A program made the position numbers and the translations under genes. Of a stretch of 64,000 nucleotides of DNA, positions 30,690 through 44,251 are shown piece after piece. This stretch comes from Anadara kagoshimensis. Its lineage: Eukaryota; Mollusca; Bivalvia; Arcoida; Arcidae. How positions within the stretch are numbered: position 1 is the stretch's first letter; every line of letters begins with the position of its first letter. The notes below the pieces were generated by a model, which saw only the letters and a list, made by a program, of their open reading frames with translations, ran no database searches and was not told where the DNA came from. The stretch covers positions 7,986,678 through 8,050,677 of the forward strand of contig CM037874.1 of the NCBI GenBank assembly GCA_021292105.1, in the 5' to 3' direction.

Positions 30690-33600
30690 TTCGGGGGTAT
30701 ACTTGCAACTATGATAAGGAATTTTATTATTTTTAATTTTTTACTAAAACTCTAATTGCAAACAAGTTTATAATACTTATACCCATTGTAAGAAAAAAGT
30801 TGCATACAAATTTGAAATAAATTAATTAGTTTTTACTGAATTTCAAAATGAGAGAAAAATTGAAATTTTCATCTTTTGGCGGGTTGGGGGTATACTTGCC
30901 ACTTTGATAAAGGATTTGATAATTTTCAATTTTTTACTAAAATTCTAATTGCAACATGTTTATAATACTTATACCCATTGTAAGAAAAAGTTGCATACAC
31001 ATTTGAAATAAATTAATTAGTTTTTATTGAATTTCAACATGAAAGAAAAATTGAAATGTTCATTTTGGCGGGTTTGGGGGTATACTTGCCACTTTGATAA
31101 AGGATTTGATAATTTTCAATTTTTACTAAAATTCTAATTGCAACATGTTAATAATACTCATACCCATTGTAAGAAAAAAGTTGCATACAAATTTGAAATA
31201 AATTAATTAGTTTTTACTGAATTTTCAAAATGAGAGAAAAATTGAAATGTTCATCTTTTGGCGGGTTGGGGTTATACTTGCCACTTTGATAAAGGATTTG
31301 ATAATTTTCAATTTTTTACTAAATTCTAATTGCAACATGTTATAATACTTATACCCATTGTAAGAAAAAAGTTGCATACAAATTTGAAATAAATTAATTA
31401 GTTTTTATTGAATTTCAAAATGAGAGAAAATTGAAATGTTCATCTTTGGCGGGTTGGGGGTAGACTTGCCACTTTGATAAAGGATTTGATATTTTCAATT
31501 TTTTTACTAAAATTCTAATTGTAACATGTTTATAATACTTTATACCCATTGTAAGAAAAAAGTTGCATACAAATTTGAAATAAATTATTTAGTTTTTATT
31601 GAATTTCAAAATGAGAGAAAAATTGAAATGGTTCATCTTTTGGCGGGTTGGGGTATACTTGCCACTTTGATAAAGGATTTTTGATAATTTTCAATTTTTT
31701 ACTAAAATTCTAATTGCAACATGTTTATAATACTTATACCCATTGTAAGAAAAAAGTTGCATACAAATTTGAAATAAATTAATTAGTTTTTATTGAATTT
31801 CAAAATGAGAGAAAAATTGAAATTTTCATCTTTTGGCGTGTTGGGGGTATACTTGCCACTTTAATAAAGGATTTGATAATTTTCAATTTTTACTAAAATT
31901 CTAATTGCAACATGTTTATAATACTTATACCCATTGTAAGAAAAAAGTTGCATACAAATTTGAAATAAATTAATTAGTTTTTATTGATTTCAAATGAGAG
32001 AAAAATTGAAATGTTCATCTTTTGGCGGGTTGGGGGTATACTTGCCACTTTGATAAAGGATTTGATAATTTTCAATTTTTTACTAAAATTCTAATTGCAA
32101 CATGTTTTTAATACTTATACCCATTGTAAGAAAAAAGTTGCATACAAATTTGAAATAAATTAATTAGTTTTTATTGAATTTCAAAATGAGAGAAAAATTG
32201 AAATGTTCATCTTTTGGCGGGTTGGGGGTATACTTGCCACTTTGATAAAGGATTTGATAATTTTCAATTTTTTACTAAAATTCTAATTGTAACATGTTTA
32301 TAATACTTATACCCATTGTAAGAAAAAAGTTGCATACAAATTTGAAATAAATTATTTAGTTTTTATTGAATTTCAAAATGAGAGAAAAATTGAAATGTTC
32401 ATCTTTGGCGGTTGGGGGTATACTTGCCACTTTGATAAAGGATTTGATAATTTTCAATTTTTTACTAAAATTCTAATTGTAACATGTTTATAATACTTAT
32501 ACCCATTGTAAGAAAAAAGTTGCATACAAATTTGAAATAAATTAATTAGTTTTTATTGAATTTCAAAATGAGAGAAAAATTGAAATTTTCATCTTTTGGC
32601 GTGTTGGGGGTATACTTGCCACTTTAATAAAGGATTTGATAATTTTCAATTTTTTACTAAAATTCTAATTGCAACATGTTTATAATACTTATACCCATTG
32701 TAAGAAAAAGTTGCATACAAATTTGAAATAAATTAATTAGTTTTTATTGAATTTCAAATGAGAGAAAAATTGAAATGTTCATCTTTTGGCGGGTTGGGGG
32801 TATACTTGCCACTTTGATAAAGGATTTGATAATTTTCAATTTTTTACTAAAATTCTAATTGCAACATGTTTTTAATACTTATACCCATTGTAAGAAAAAG
32901 TTGCATACAAATTTGAAATAAATTAATTAGTTTTTATTGAATTTCAAATGAGAGAAAAATTGAAATGTTCATCTTTTGGCGGGTTGGGGGTATACTTGCC
33001 ACTTTGATAAAGGATTTGATAATTTTCAATTTTTTACTAAAATTCTAATTGTAACATGTTTATAATACTTATACCCATTGTAAGAAAAAAGTTGCATACA
33101 AATTTGAAATAAATTTATTTATTTTTTATTGAATTTCAAAATGAGAGAAAAATTGAAATGTTCATCTTTTGGCGGGTTGGGGGTATACTTGCCACTTTGA
33201 TAAAGGATTTGATAATTTTTAATTTTTTACTAAAATTCTAATTGCAACATGTTTATAATACTTATACCCATTGTAAGAAAAAAGTTGCATACAAATTTGA
33301 AATAAATTAATTAGTTTTTATTGAATTTCAAAATGAGAGAAAAATTGAAATGTTCATCTTTTGGCGGGTTGGGGGTATACTTGCCACTTTGATAAAGGAT
33401 TTGATAATTTTCAATTTTTTACTAAAATTCTAATTGCAACATGTTTATAATACTTATACCCATTGTAAGAAAAAAGTTGCATACAAATTTGAAATAAATT
33501 AATTAGTTTTTATTGAATTTCAAAATGAAAGAAAATTGAAATTTTCATCTTTTGGCGTGTTGGGGTATACTTGCCACTTTAATAAAGGATTTGATAATTT

Positions 33601-36600
33601 TCAATTTTTTACTAAAATTCTAATTGCAACATGTTTATAATACTTATACCCATTGTAAGAAAAAAGTTGCATACAAATTTGAAATAAATTAATTAGTTTT
33701 TATTGAATTTCAAAATGAGAGAAAAATTGAAATGTTCATCTGTTGGGGGTATACTTGCCACTTTGATAAAGGATTTGATAATTTTCAATTTTTTACTAAA
33801 ATTCTAATTGCAACATGTTTATAATACTTATACCCATTGTAAGAAAAAAGTTGCATACAAATTTGAAATAAATTAATTAGTTTTTATTGAATTTCAAAAT
33901 GAGAGAAAAATTGAAATTTTTCATCTTTTGGCGGGTTGGGGGTATACTTGCCACTTTAATAAAGGATTTGATAATTTTCAATTTTTTACTAAAATTCTAA
34001 TTGCAACATGTTAATAATACTCATACCCATTGTAAGAAAAAAGTTGCATACAAATTTGAAATAAATTAATTAGTTTTTTATTGAATTTCAAAATGAGAGA
34101 AAAATTGAAATGTTCATCTTTTGGCGGGTTGGGGGTATACTTGCCACTTTGATAAAGGATTTGATAATTTTCAATTTTTTACTAAAATTCTAATTGCAAC
34201 ATGTTTATAATACTTATACCCATTGTAAGAAAAAAGTTGCATACAAATTTGAAATAAATTAATTAGTTTTTATTGAATTTCAAAATGAAAGAAAAATTGA
34301 AATGTTCATCTTTTGGCGTGTTGGGGGTATACTTGCCACTTTAATAAAGGATTTGATAATTTTCAATTTTTTACTAAAATTCTAATTGCAACATGTTTAT
34401 AATACTTATACCCATTGTAAGAAAAAAGTTGCATACAAATTTGAAATAAATTAATTAGTTTTTATTGAATTTCAAAATGAGAGAAAAATTGAAATGTTCA
34501 TCTGTTGGCGGGTTGGGGTATACTTGCCACTTTGATAAAGGATTTGATAATTTTCAATTTTTTACTAAAATTCTAATTGCAACATGTTTATAATACTTAT
34601 ACCCATTGTAAGAAAAAAGTTGCATACAAATTTGAAATAAATTAATTAGTTTTTATTGAATTTCAAAATGAGAGAAAAATTGAAATGTTCATCTTTTGGC
34701 GGGTTTGGGGGTATACTTGCCACTTTTGATAAAGAATTTGATAATTTTCAATTTTTTACTAAAATTCTAATTGCAACATGTTAATAATACTCATACCCAT
34801 TGTAAGAAAAAAGTTGCATACAAATTTGAAATAAATTAATTAGTTTTTACTGAATTTCAAAATGAGAGAAAATTGAAATGTTCATCTTTTGGCGGGTTGG
34901 GGGTATACTTGCCACTTTGATAAAGGATTTGATAATTTTCAATTTTTTACTAAAATTCTAATTGCAACATGTTTATAATACTTATACCCATTGTTAGAAA
35001 AAAGTTGCATACAAATTTGAAATAAATTAATTAGTTTTTTATTGAATTTCAAAATGAGAGAAAAATTGAAATGTTCATCTTTTGGCGGGTTGGGGGTATA
35101 CTTGCCACTTTGATAAAGGATTTGATAATTTTCAATTTTTTTACTAAAATTCTAATTGCAACATGTTTATAATACTTATACCCATTGTAAGAAAAAAGTT
35201 GCATACAAATTTGAAATAAATTAATTAGTTTTTATTGAATTTCAAAATGAGAGAAAAATTGAAATGTTCATCTTTTGGCGGGTTGGGGGTATACTTGCCA
35301 CTTTGATAAAGGATTTGATAATTTTCAATTTTTTACTAAAATTCTAATTGTAACATGTTTATAATACTTATACCCATTGTAAGAAAAAAGTTGCATACAA
35401 ATTTGAAATAAATTATTTAGTTTTTATTGAATTTCAAAATGAGAGAAAAATTAAAATGTTCATCTTTTGGCGGGTTGGGGGTATACTTGCCACTTTGATA
35501 AAGGATTTGATAATTTTTAATTTTTTACTAAAATTCTAATTGCAACATGTTTATAATACTTATACCCATTGTAAGAAAAAAGTTGCATACAAATTTGAAA
35601 TAAATTAATTAGTTTTTATTGAATTTCAAAATGAGAGAAAAATTGAAATGTTCATCTTTGGCGGGTTGGGGTATACTTGCCACTTTGATAAAGGATTTGA
35701 TAATTTTCAATTTTTTACTAAAATTCTAATTGCAACATGTTTATAATACTTATACCCATTGTAAGAAAAAGTTGCATACAATTTGAAATAAATTAATTAG
35801 TTTTTATTGAATTTCAAAATGAGAGAAAAATTGAAATGTTCATCTTTTGGCGGGTTGGGGGTATACTTGCCACTTTGATAAAGGATTTGATAATTTTCAA
35901 TTTTTTACTAAAATTCTAATTGTAACATGTTTATAATACTTATACCCATTGTAAGAAAAAAGTTGCATACAAATTTGAAATAAATTATTTAGTTTTTATT
36001 GAATTTCAAAATGAGAGAAAAATTGAAATGTTCATCTTTTGGCGGGTTGGGGGTATACTTGCCACTTTCATAAAGGATTTGATAATTTTTAATTTTTTAC
36101 TAAAATTCTAATTGCAACATGTTTATAATACTTATACCCATTGTAAGAAAAAAGTTGCATACAAATTTGAAATAAATTAATTAGTTTTTATTGAATTTCA
36201 AAATGAGAGAAAAATTGAAATTTTCATCTTTTGGCGTGTTGGGGGTATACTTGCCACTTTAATAAAGGATTTGATAATTTTCAATTTTTTACTAAAATTC
36301 TAATTGCAACATGTTTATAATACTTATACCCATTGTAAGAAAAAGTTGCATACAAATTTGAAATAAATTAATTAGTTTTTATTGAATTTCAAAATGAGAG
36401 AAAAATTGAAATGTTCATCTGTTGGCGGGTTGGGGGTATACTTGCCACTTTGATAAAGGATTTGATAATTTTCAATTTTTTACTAAAATTCTAATTGCAA
36501 CATGTTTATAATACTTATACCCATTGTAAGAAAAAAGTTGCATACAAATTTGAAATAAATTAATTAGTTTTTATTGAATTTCAAAATGAGAGAAAAATTG

Positions 36601-39600
36601 AAATGTTCATCTTTTGGCGGTTGGGGGTATACTTGCCACTTTGATAAAGGATTTGATAATTTTCAATTTTTTACTAAAATTCTAATTGTAACATGTTTAT
36701 AATACTTATACCCATTGTAAGAAAAAAGTTGCATACAAATTTGAAATAAATTAATTAGTTTTTACTGAATTTCAAAATGAGAGAAAAATTGAAATGTTCA
36801 TCTTTTGGCGGGTTGGGGGTATACTTGCCACTTTGATAAAGGATTTGATAATTTTCAATTTTTTACTAAAATTCTAATTGCAACATGTTTATAATACTTA
36901 TACCCATTGTAAGAAAAAAGTTGCATACAAATTTGAAATAAATTAATTAGTTTTTATTGAATTTCAAAATGAGAGAAAAATTGAAATGTTCATCTTTTGC
37001 GGGTTGGGGGTATACTTGCCACTTTGATAAAGGATTTGATAATTTTCAATTTTTTTACTAAAATTCTAATTGCAACATGTTTATAATACTTATACCCATT
37101 GTAAGAAAAAAGTTGCATACAATTTGAAATAAATTAATTAGTTTTTTATTGAATTTCAAAATGAGAGAAAAATTGAAATGTTCATCTTTTGGCGGGTTGG
37201 GGGTATACTTGCCACTTTGATAAAGGATTTGATAATTTTCATTTTTTACTAAAATTCTAATTGTAACATGTTTATAATACTTATACCCATTGTAAGAAAA
37301 AAGTTGCATACAAATTTGAAATAAATTATTTAGTTTTTATTGAATTTCAAAATGAGAGAAAAATTAAAATGTTCATCTTTTGGCGGGTTGGGGGTATACT
37401 TGCCACTTTGATAAAGGATTTGATAATTTTCAATTTTTTACTAAAATTCTAATTGCAACATGTTTATAATACTTATACCCATTGTAAGAAAAAAGTTGCA
37501 TACAAATTTGAAATAAATTAATTAGTTTTTATTGAATTTCAAAATGAGAGAAAAATTGAAATGTTCATCTTTTGGCGGGTTGGGGTATACTTGCCACTTT
37601 GATAAAGGATTTGATAATTTTCAATTTTTTACGAAAATTCTAATTGTAACATGTTTATAATACTTATACCCATTGTAAGAAAAAAGTTGCATACAAATTT
37701 GAAATAAATTATTTAGTTTTTATTGAATTTCAAAATGAGAGAAAATTGAAATGTTCATCTTTTGGCGGGTTGGGGGTATACTTGCCACTTTGATAAAGGA
37801 TTTGATAATTTTTAATTTTTTACTAAAATTCTAATTGCAACATGTTTATAATACTTATACCCATTGTAAGAAAAAAGTTGCATACAAATTTGAAATAAAT
37901 TAATTAGTTTTTATTGAATTTCAAAATGAGAGAAAAATTGAAATTTTCATCTTTTGGCGTGTTGGGGGTATACTTGCCACTTTAATAAAGGATTTGATAA
38001 TTTTCAATTTTTTACTAAAATTCTAATTGCAACATGTTTATAATACTTATACCCATTGTAAAAAAAAGTTGCATACAAATTTGAAATAAATTAATTAGTT
38101 TTTATTGAATTTCAAAATGAGAGAAAAATTGAAATGTTCATCTTTTGGCGGGTTGGGGGTATACTTGCCACTTTGATAAAGGATTTGATAATTTTCAATT
38201 TTTTACTAAAATTCTAATTGTAACATGTTTATAATACTTATACCCATTGTAAGAAAAAAGTTGCATACAAATTTGAAATAAATTAATTAGTTTTTATTGA
38301 ATTTCAAAATGAGAGAAAAATTGAAATGTTCATCTTTTGGCGGGTTGGGGGGTATACTTGCCACTTTGATAAAGGATTTGATAATTTTCAATTTTTTACT
38401 AAAATTCTAATTGCAACATGTTTATAATACTAATACCCATTGTAAAAAAAGTTGCATACAAATTTGAAATAAATTATTTAGTTTTTATTGAATTTCAAAA
38501 TGAGAGAAAAATTGAAATTTTCATCTTTTGGCGTGTTGGGGGTATACTTGCCACTTTAATAAAGGATTTGATAATTTTCAATTTTTTACTAAAATTCTAA
38601 TTGCACCATGTTTATAATACTTATACCCATTGTAAGAAAAAAGTTGCATACAAATTTGAAATAAATTATTTAGTTTTTATTGAATTTCAAAATGAGAGAA
38701 AAATTAAAATGTTCATCTTTTGGCGGGTTGGGGGTATACTTGCCACTTTGATAAAGGATGATTGATAATTTTTTAATTTTTTACTAAAATTCTAATTGCA
38801 ACATGTTTATAATACTTATACCCATTGTAAGAAAAAAGTTGCATACAAATTTGAAATAAATTAATTAGTTTTTATTGAATTTCAAAATGAGAGAAAAATT
38901 GAAATGTTCATCTTTTGGCGGGTTGGGGGTATACTTGCCACTTTGATAAAGGATTTGATAATTTTCAATTTTTTACTAAAATTCTAATTGCAACATGTTT
39001 ATAATACTTATACCCATTGTAAGAAAAAAGTTGCATACAAATTTGAAATAAATTAATTAGTTTTTATTGAATTTCAAAATGAGAGAAAAATTGAAATGTT
39101 CATCTTTTGGCGGGTTGGGGTATACTTGCCACTTTGATAAATGATTTGATAATTTTCAATTTTTTACGAAAATTCTAATTGTAACATGTTTATAATACTT
39201 ATACCCATTGTAAGAAAAAAGTTGCATACAAATTTGAAATAAATTATTTAGTTTTTATTGAATTTCAAAATGAGAGAAAAATTGAAATGTTCATCTTTTG
39301 GCGGGTTGGGGGTATACTTGCCACTTTGATAAAGGATTTGATAATTTTTAATTTTTTACTAAAATTCTAATTGCAACATGTTTATAATACTTATACCCAT
39401 TGTAAGAAAAAAGTTGCATACAAATTTGAAATAAATTAATTAGTTTTTATTGAATTTCAAAATGAGAGAAAAATTGAAATTTTCATCTGTTGGCGGGTTG
39501 GGGGTATACTTGCCACTTTGATAAAGGATTTGATAATTTTCAATTTTTTACTAAAATTCTAATTGCAACATGTTTATAATACTTATACCCATTGTAAGAA

Positions 39601-40700
39601 AAAAGTTGCATACAAATTTGAAATAAATTAATTAGTTTTTATTGAATTTCAAAATGAGAGAAAAATTGAAATGTTCATCTTTTGGCGGGTTGGGGGTATA
39701 CTTGCCACTTTGATAAAGGATTTGATAATTTTCAATTTTTTACTAAAATTCTAATTGTAACATGTTTATAATACTTATACCCATTGTAAGAAAAAAGTTG
39801 CATACAAATTTGAAATAAATTAATTAGTTTTTATTGAATTTCAAAATGAGAGAAAAATTGAAATGTTCATCTTTTGGCGGGTTGGGGGTATACTTGCCAC
39901 TTTGATAAAGGATTTGATAATTTTCAATTTTTTACTAAAATTCTAATTGCAACATGTTTATAATACTAATACCCATTGTAAAAAAAGTTGCATACAAATT
40001 TGAAATAAATTATTTAGTTTTTATTGAATTTCAAAATGAGAGAAAAATTGAAATTTTCATCTTTTGGCGTGTTGGGGGTATACTTGCCACTTTAATAAAG
40101 GATTTGATAATTTTCAATTTTTTACTAAAATTCTAATTGCAACATGTTTATAATACTTATACCCATTGTAAGAAAAAGTTGCATACAAATTTGAAATAAA
40201 TTAATTAGTTTTTATTGAATTTCAAAATGAGAGAAAAATTGAAATGTTCATCTGTTGGCGGGTTGGGGGTATACTTGCCACTTTGATAAAGGATTTGATA
40301 ATTTTTCAATTTTTTACTAAAATTCTAATTGCAACATGTTTATAATACTTATACCCATTGTTAGAAAAAAGTTGCATACAAATTTGAAATAAATTAATTA
40401 GTTTTTATTGAATTTCAAAATGAGAGAAAAATAGAGATGTTCATCTTTTGGCGGGTTGGGGGTATACTTGCCACTTTTGATAAAGAATTTGATAATTTTC
40501 AATTTTTTTTTCTAAAATTCTAATTGCAACATGTTTATAATACTTATACCCATTGTAAAAATCGATTTGCAGACAAATTTGAAATAAATTAATTGGTTTT
40601 TAATGAATTTAAAAATGAGAGAAAATGGAAATTTTAATCTTTTGACGGGTCGGGGGTATACTTCCAACTATGATAAAGAATTTGATTATTTTCAATTTTC
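30690..40700 (+). repeat. Satellite array, ~52 monomers of 192 bp
   Basis: The monomer starts ggcgggttgggggtatactt and includes gccactttgataaagg, ctaattgcaacatgttta, cttatacccattgtaag, gttgcatacaaatttg and aaaatgagagaaaaattg. Spacing between successive starts in intact copies is 192 bp (33171 to 33363). Most copies differ by a few substitutions and A/T-run indels. The first (30690) and last (40640-40700) monomers are much more diverged, as expected at array edges under unequal exchange. Subtypes occur, for example ggcgtgttgg with ctttaataaag. Short open frames inside are repeat artefacts. Confidence 0.97.
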
Positions 40701-40709
40701 GTGCGCTTC

Positions 40710-40752
<43 letters not shown>

Positions 40753-41110
40753 AAGAGAAAACTTGTGTATATGATAAGGTATTAGGGAATTCGGGAGTTA
40801 ATTAGTGATATCCGGTTTACGGGTAATTAAGGAATATCGATAGCTCACGTAATCACTACCGATACTGAGGATGGATACACTTCGAATCTGCAAAGGGATT
40901 AGTGACGAGGGAATTCTCTCAATGAGGAATGTCCAATAAACAAGCAAAACTGCAATTAAAATTAATAAATAAATCGTTTCAATTGACTCTATACAGTTTT
41001 TTTTTGTAACAAAAGAATTATATTTTTATCCAGTCAATGACAATCGGCGCAGAAACAAAATTCTCAAATTCACTAAATTAATATTAGAACCACATACAAA
41101 TAAACACTTT

Positions 41111-41142
<32 letters not shown>

Positions 41143-42027
41143 TTTTTTTTTTTTGAATTGTCACTTTCATATGTATATATAAAAACCACTTAAAGGTCAC
41201 CGGTCACTGGTATCACATTTGGATGACGTTCTTTTCATCCCATTAAAACAAGTGTAATAAAGTTATTATAAGAAAATTTTTATTTATTTTTTATTTTATG
41301 ATGATGATGATGATGGTGATGATTAAACGTACTGCAAATAAGAATAGGAAGCTATTGAATTGAAATTGTTTTCATATTTAAGTAATACTGGGATAAAATA
41401 TTTTATTTGAAAGACAATAAGAAATTATTTTTAAACCTTTATTTTGATATTTTCGTTGAACAAAAAACTACAGGTCTTGGACTCAGATTCTACCCGAAAA
41501 CGTATTTTTTTATTCATTACATGGGTAAATAATAATAATAATAATAATAAATCTTTGATTTTAATCTAAAAAGGAATTAAAAATGGGACAATTTCTAAAA
41601 CAAATATGAATTAAAATCAATTTGAGGTAATAATATAGCTGTACTAGAGAGAAGAAAAGATTGTTTTTAAAATAAAAAAAACAAAAAAATGGGTCCTTTT
41701 TATTATTCCTTATGATAAATAAATAAATTAATTAAATAATTAATTCATTCATTCATTAATCAATAAGAGATATGTAAAAATAATTAAAATGATATTAAAT
41801 ATTAATAAAAATTAATGTGAACAATATTTTAAATAAAAAACGGAAATTTGGGTTCTTTTATTATTTGTTGTGATGAATAAATAAATAAATAAATAAATAA
41901 ATTTAAAAGAGATATAAGGATATTTAGAAAGATATTAAATATTAATGAAAATAAATATGAATAATATTTTAAATAAAAAACAAAATGTGTGTTCTTTTTA
42001 TCAATTCGTTGTGATAAATAGATAAAA

Positions 42028-42079
<52 letters not shown>

Positions 42080-43069
42080 AAATACATAATGTAAAATTAT
42101 GTTTTGTAAAAGTATTAGTAAATAGTATATCATACTTAGAGCAAACACACATATGAAATATCGTTTTTTTCTTTATTTATTTCTTATTATGTTTATTTTT
42201 TTATTGTTTTTTTTCTGCTGAAGGAAACTGAAATACCCTATGCTAAAAATAAATATATATATATAAATACTAGAAGTTATTTCCGATAAATCTGGGTAAT
42301 AAATGCAGTTCAGTATACAAGCTTCATTTACTAAATAGCTGGTATAACACCTTCTGCGTCACTTCCGGTTTTGTGTCCTTTTACTACCAAAGGGAGATAA
42401 TACCGTTTTTCAACAGTTTCAGGACTTTAATTTACGCTGTAGAAAAGAGCAGAAATGATTAAAAAATGTTATTTGTGGCTAAATCGACTTTTTATGATAT
42501 AATCTTTCGGAAAATAGTACTACAAAAAATTCGGTTTTTGGTGACCGGTAAAATTCGTATATGTTTGCAATATAAGTACTGAAGAGATTTTATTTCCAGA
42601 CACATAATTAGAAATAAAATAACGTTTCTTTATTTAATGCTTGTGAAAATAAAGGTTGTTGAAATAGTGTAACACAGTTTCTATAAAATTAGTTGTATAT
42701 GTAAGTTAAGAAAAAATCCATCTATTTTCTATATAAATCTCTGCAAAAAAATCGTTATCCGTAAATCATGCCAATTTTCAAAGTAATTTGTAGAAGGATA
42801 TTTGTCATTAACGTAAAAGTTTGAAAATCAAGATGTAGAAGAAATAAAAAATATCAATGTGAAATTATCATACTTTTAATTAAATGCTTTGCGTTTTTTT
42901 TATCAAAATAATGATATCTAAGTAAAATACCACCTATTTACATACGCGAGGTTACTTCAAAGTTTACATGTCGGCATGTACTACACACATGCCCTGGCGG
43001 ATCTCCTTGTGATCTCGATGCTAATTTGCATATCAAAAGTGGCCGCGATTTATTACGGGATTTCGTGAA
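40701..43069. other. Right non-satellite part of the 12.5-kb element
   Basis: This starts with a CT array (40709-40749), then AT-rich sequence with tatt arrays (41108-41146), aat/taaa arrays and a three-fold imperfect repeat of about 155 bp between 41668 and 42120 (landmark ggttctttttattatt..ttgtgataaataaataa). 42340-43069 is unique AT-rich sequence. No coding region was found in its 2.4 kb. Confidence 0.6.
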
Positions 43070-43098
43070 GTTGCCAATCCGGGTTTTATATGTCTCTG

Positions 43099-43177
43099 CT
43101 TTTATATTATATTTGGTAAAGCGTGCATTTTATTCTAAGCTCCGAACTTGTTAGCTTCAAGACAGGATGCAATTTTT
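43099..43177 (+). promoter_or_regulatory. Locus A 5' region, right of the large insertion
   Basis: Homology to locus C resumes exactly after the element: atatttggtaaagcgtgcat, ctaagctccgaacttgttag and cttcaagacaggat, leading to the ATG. With 30380-30620 it makes a continuous 5' region once the element is removed. Confidence 0.6.
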
Positions 43178-43252
43178 ATGGACGATTTAGACGAAGGATA
43201 TTTTGAAATAGAAATTAATCATCTGTATGAATTGTTGGATGTATGGATTCAG
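43178..43252 (+). pseudogene. Locus A first exon (acidic N-terminus)
   Basis: ATG 43178 opens MDDLDEGYFEIEINHLYELL and the exon ends at a canonical donor (cag|gtaagt, 43252/43253). Compared with locus C a deletion removes EKQRYGSA-equivalent codons, so this exon ends in phase 0 while the second exon needs phase 1. Spliced, it would be out of frame. The first 60 bp and the donor are well conserved. Function unknown; see locus C. Confidence 0.65.
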
Positions 43253-44251
43253 GTAAGTTTTCATATTATATAAATGTAAGAGAAACATAAATATTTTATA
43301 TATTTTGAAACCTAGAATGATTTTGTAAACCTTGAAAAAGAATTTATATTACGCGCCATACGATTACCCCCCCCCCATATTATTGTAAGCGCGCCAAAAA
43401 TAATATAAGGTCCGTAGGTGGGGAACATCGCTTGTTAGGTGGGTAGAGCTGGACGGACCGGCGGCTTACTTAAAACAAAATGAATAAAAACAATACTAAA
43501 CGCTCTTGACGTCGTTTCTTTTGAAGTGTATTCTATATAGAAATCTCATATAATAATTTTGTTCACATATTAATTAATAATGCGGGTCTCCGCTAAAACG
43601 ATATGTCCGTAAAAGAGTTCACAATAAATAAAAATGTTCACAATAGATATTTGATATGCTGCGTGTATCCGCTTAAGATATAAAAATGTTCTAACAACAA
43701 GTTTAGAGTTGAACGGTAAAATTCCGTGTCAACCTTCTCTCATTCGGTAGATCCGAAAACCCCAGGTTTCGGGATTCCACGTGGATATAAAGAATATCTA
43801 TTAACCCGAAAAAGATTAATTGAAACCATTTGATTGCATGGTTGATTACCGAAAACTTAAGTACATGTTGTAAATACCCGTACAAACAAACAAATATACA
43901 AATATAAGACATAGAAATGACATGATTGAGGTAATTAATGTTATATAATAAAAGTGTAAATCAAGGGTTTTAGAAAACGTATTATCTCAAGTCACTGGAT
44001 TAAGATATCAACAAATATCATAGAAAGTAAAGTAAAAACACCTGGAATTTCTTAGTAAAAATGTCAATAAAGATGAAACATATTAAGTAATCGGAATGAC
44101 TAAAATTAACAAAAAGTCCGCTGTTACATTATTTTTCAGTGGGGCTTAACCTTATTATCATTCTTTTTTAAAGGTGCGATAGTCCGTCATTATATGTAGT
44201 AAGCAGATGTATGTACTAAAACTATATAATTTTTGGTTTTTATTATTTTAG
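43253..44251 (+). other. Locus A intron
   Basis: Donor gtaagt at 43253; acceptor tttttattattttag ends at 44251. The first 130 bp and last 150 bp align with the introns of loci B and C (gaatttatattacgcgccat, cagtggggcttaacc, tcattcttttttaaagg). The middle (43400-44100) is specific to this copy and contains no recognised feature. Confidence 0.65.

Larger units (their letters stand above)
30621..43098. mobile_element. 12.5-kb TIR-bounded element carrying a satellite array
   Basis: Ends: 30621-30650 (cagagacatataaaaccc..gattggcaac) and its inverse at 43070-43098, 30 and 29 bp with one small indel. The 7-bp direct repeat cttttat flanks it at 30614-30620 and 43099-43105. The paralogous locus C has a single corresponding stretch (minus strand near 55470, gctttttatatatttgg), so the site without the insertion is visible. 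Inside: about 70 bp of left subterminal sequence, a 10-kb 192-bp satellite, and 2.4 kb of AT-rich sequence. There is no transposase. The CAGAG start recalls hAT ends, but a 7-bp duplication is not diagnostic and superfamily is left open. Confidence 0.85.

Noticed and set aside
30690-40700. CRISPR-like periodic repeat
   Set aside because: The whole 192-bp unit is repeated, with no unique spacers, and the genome is eukaryotic.
37058-40785. 60-83 codon open frames in the satellite
   Set aside because: They recur with the monomer and are broken by indels in most copies; no codon or domain signal.
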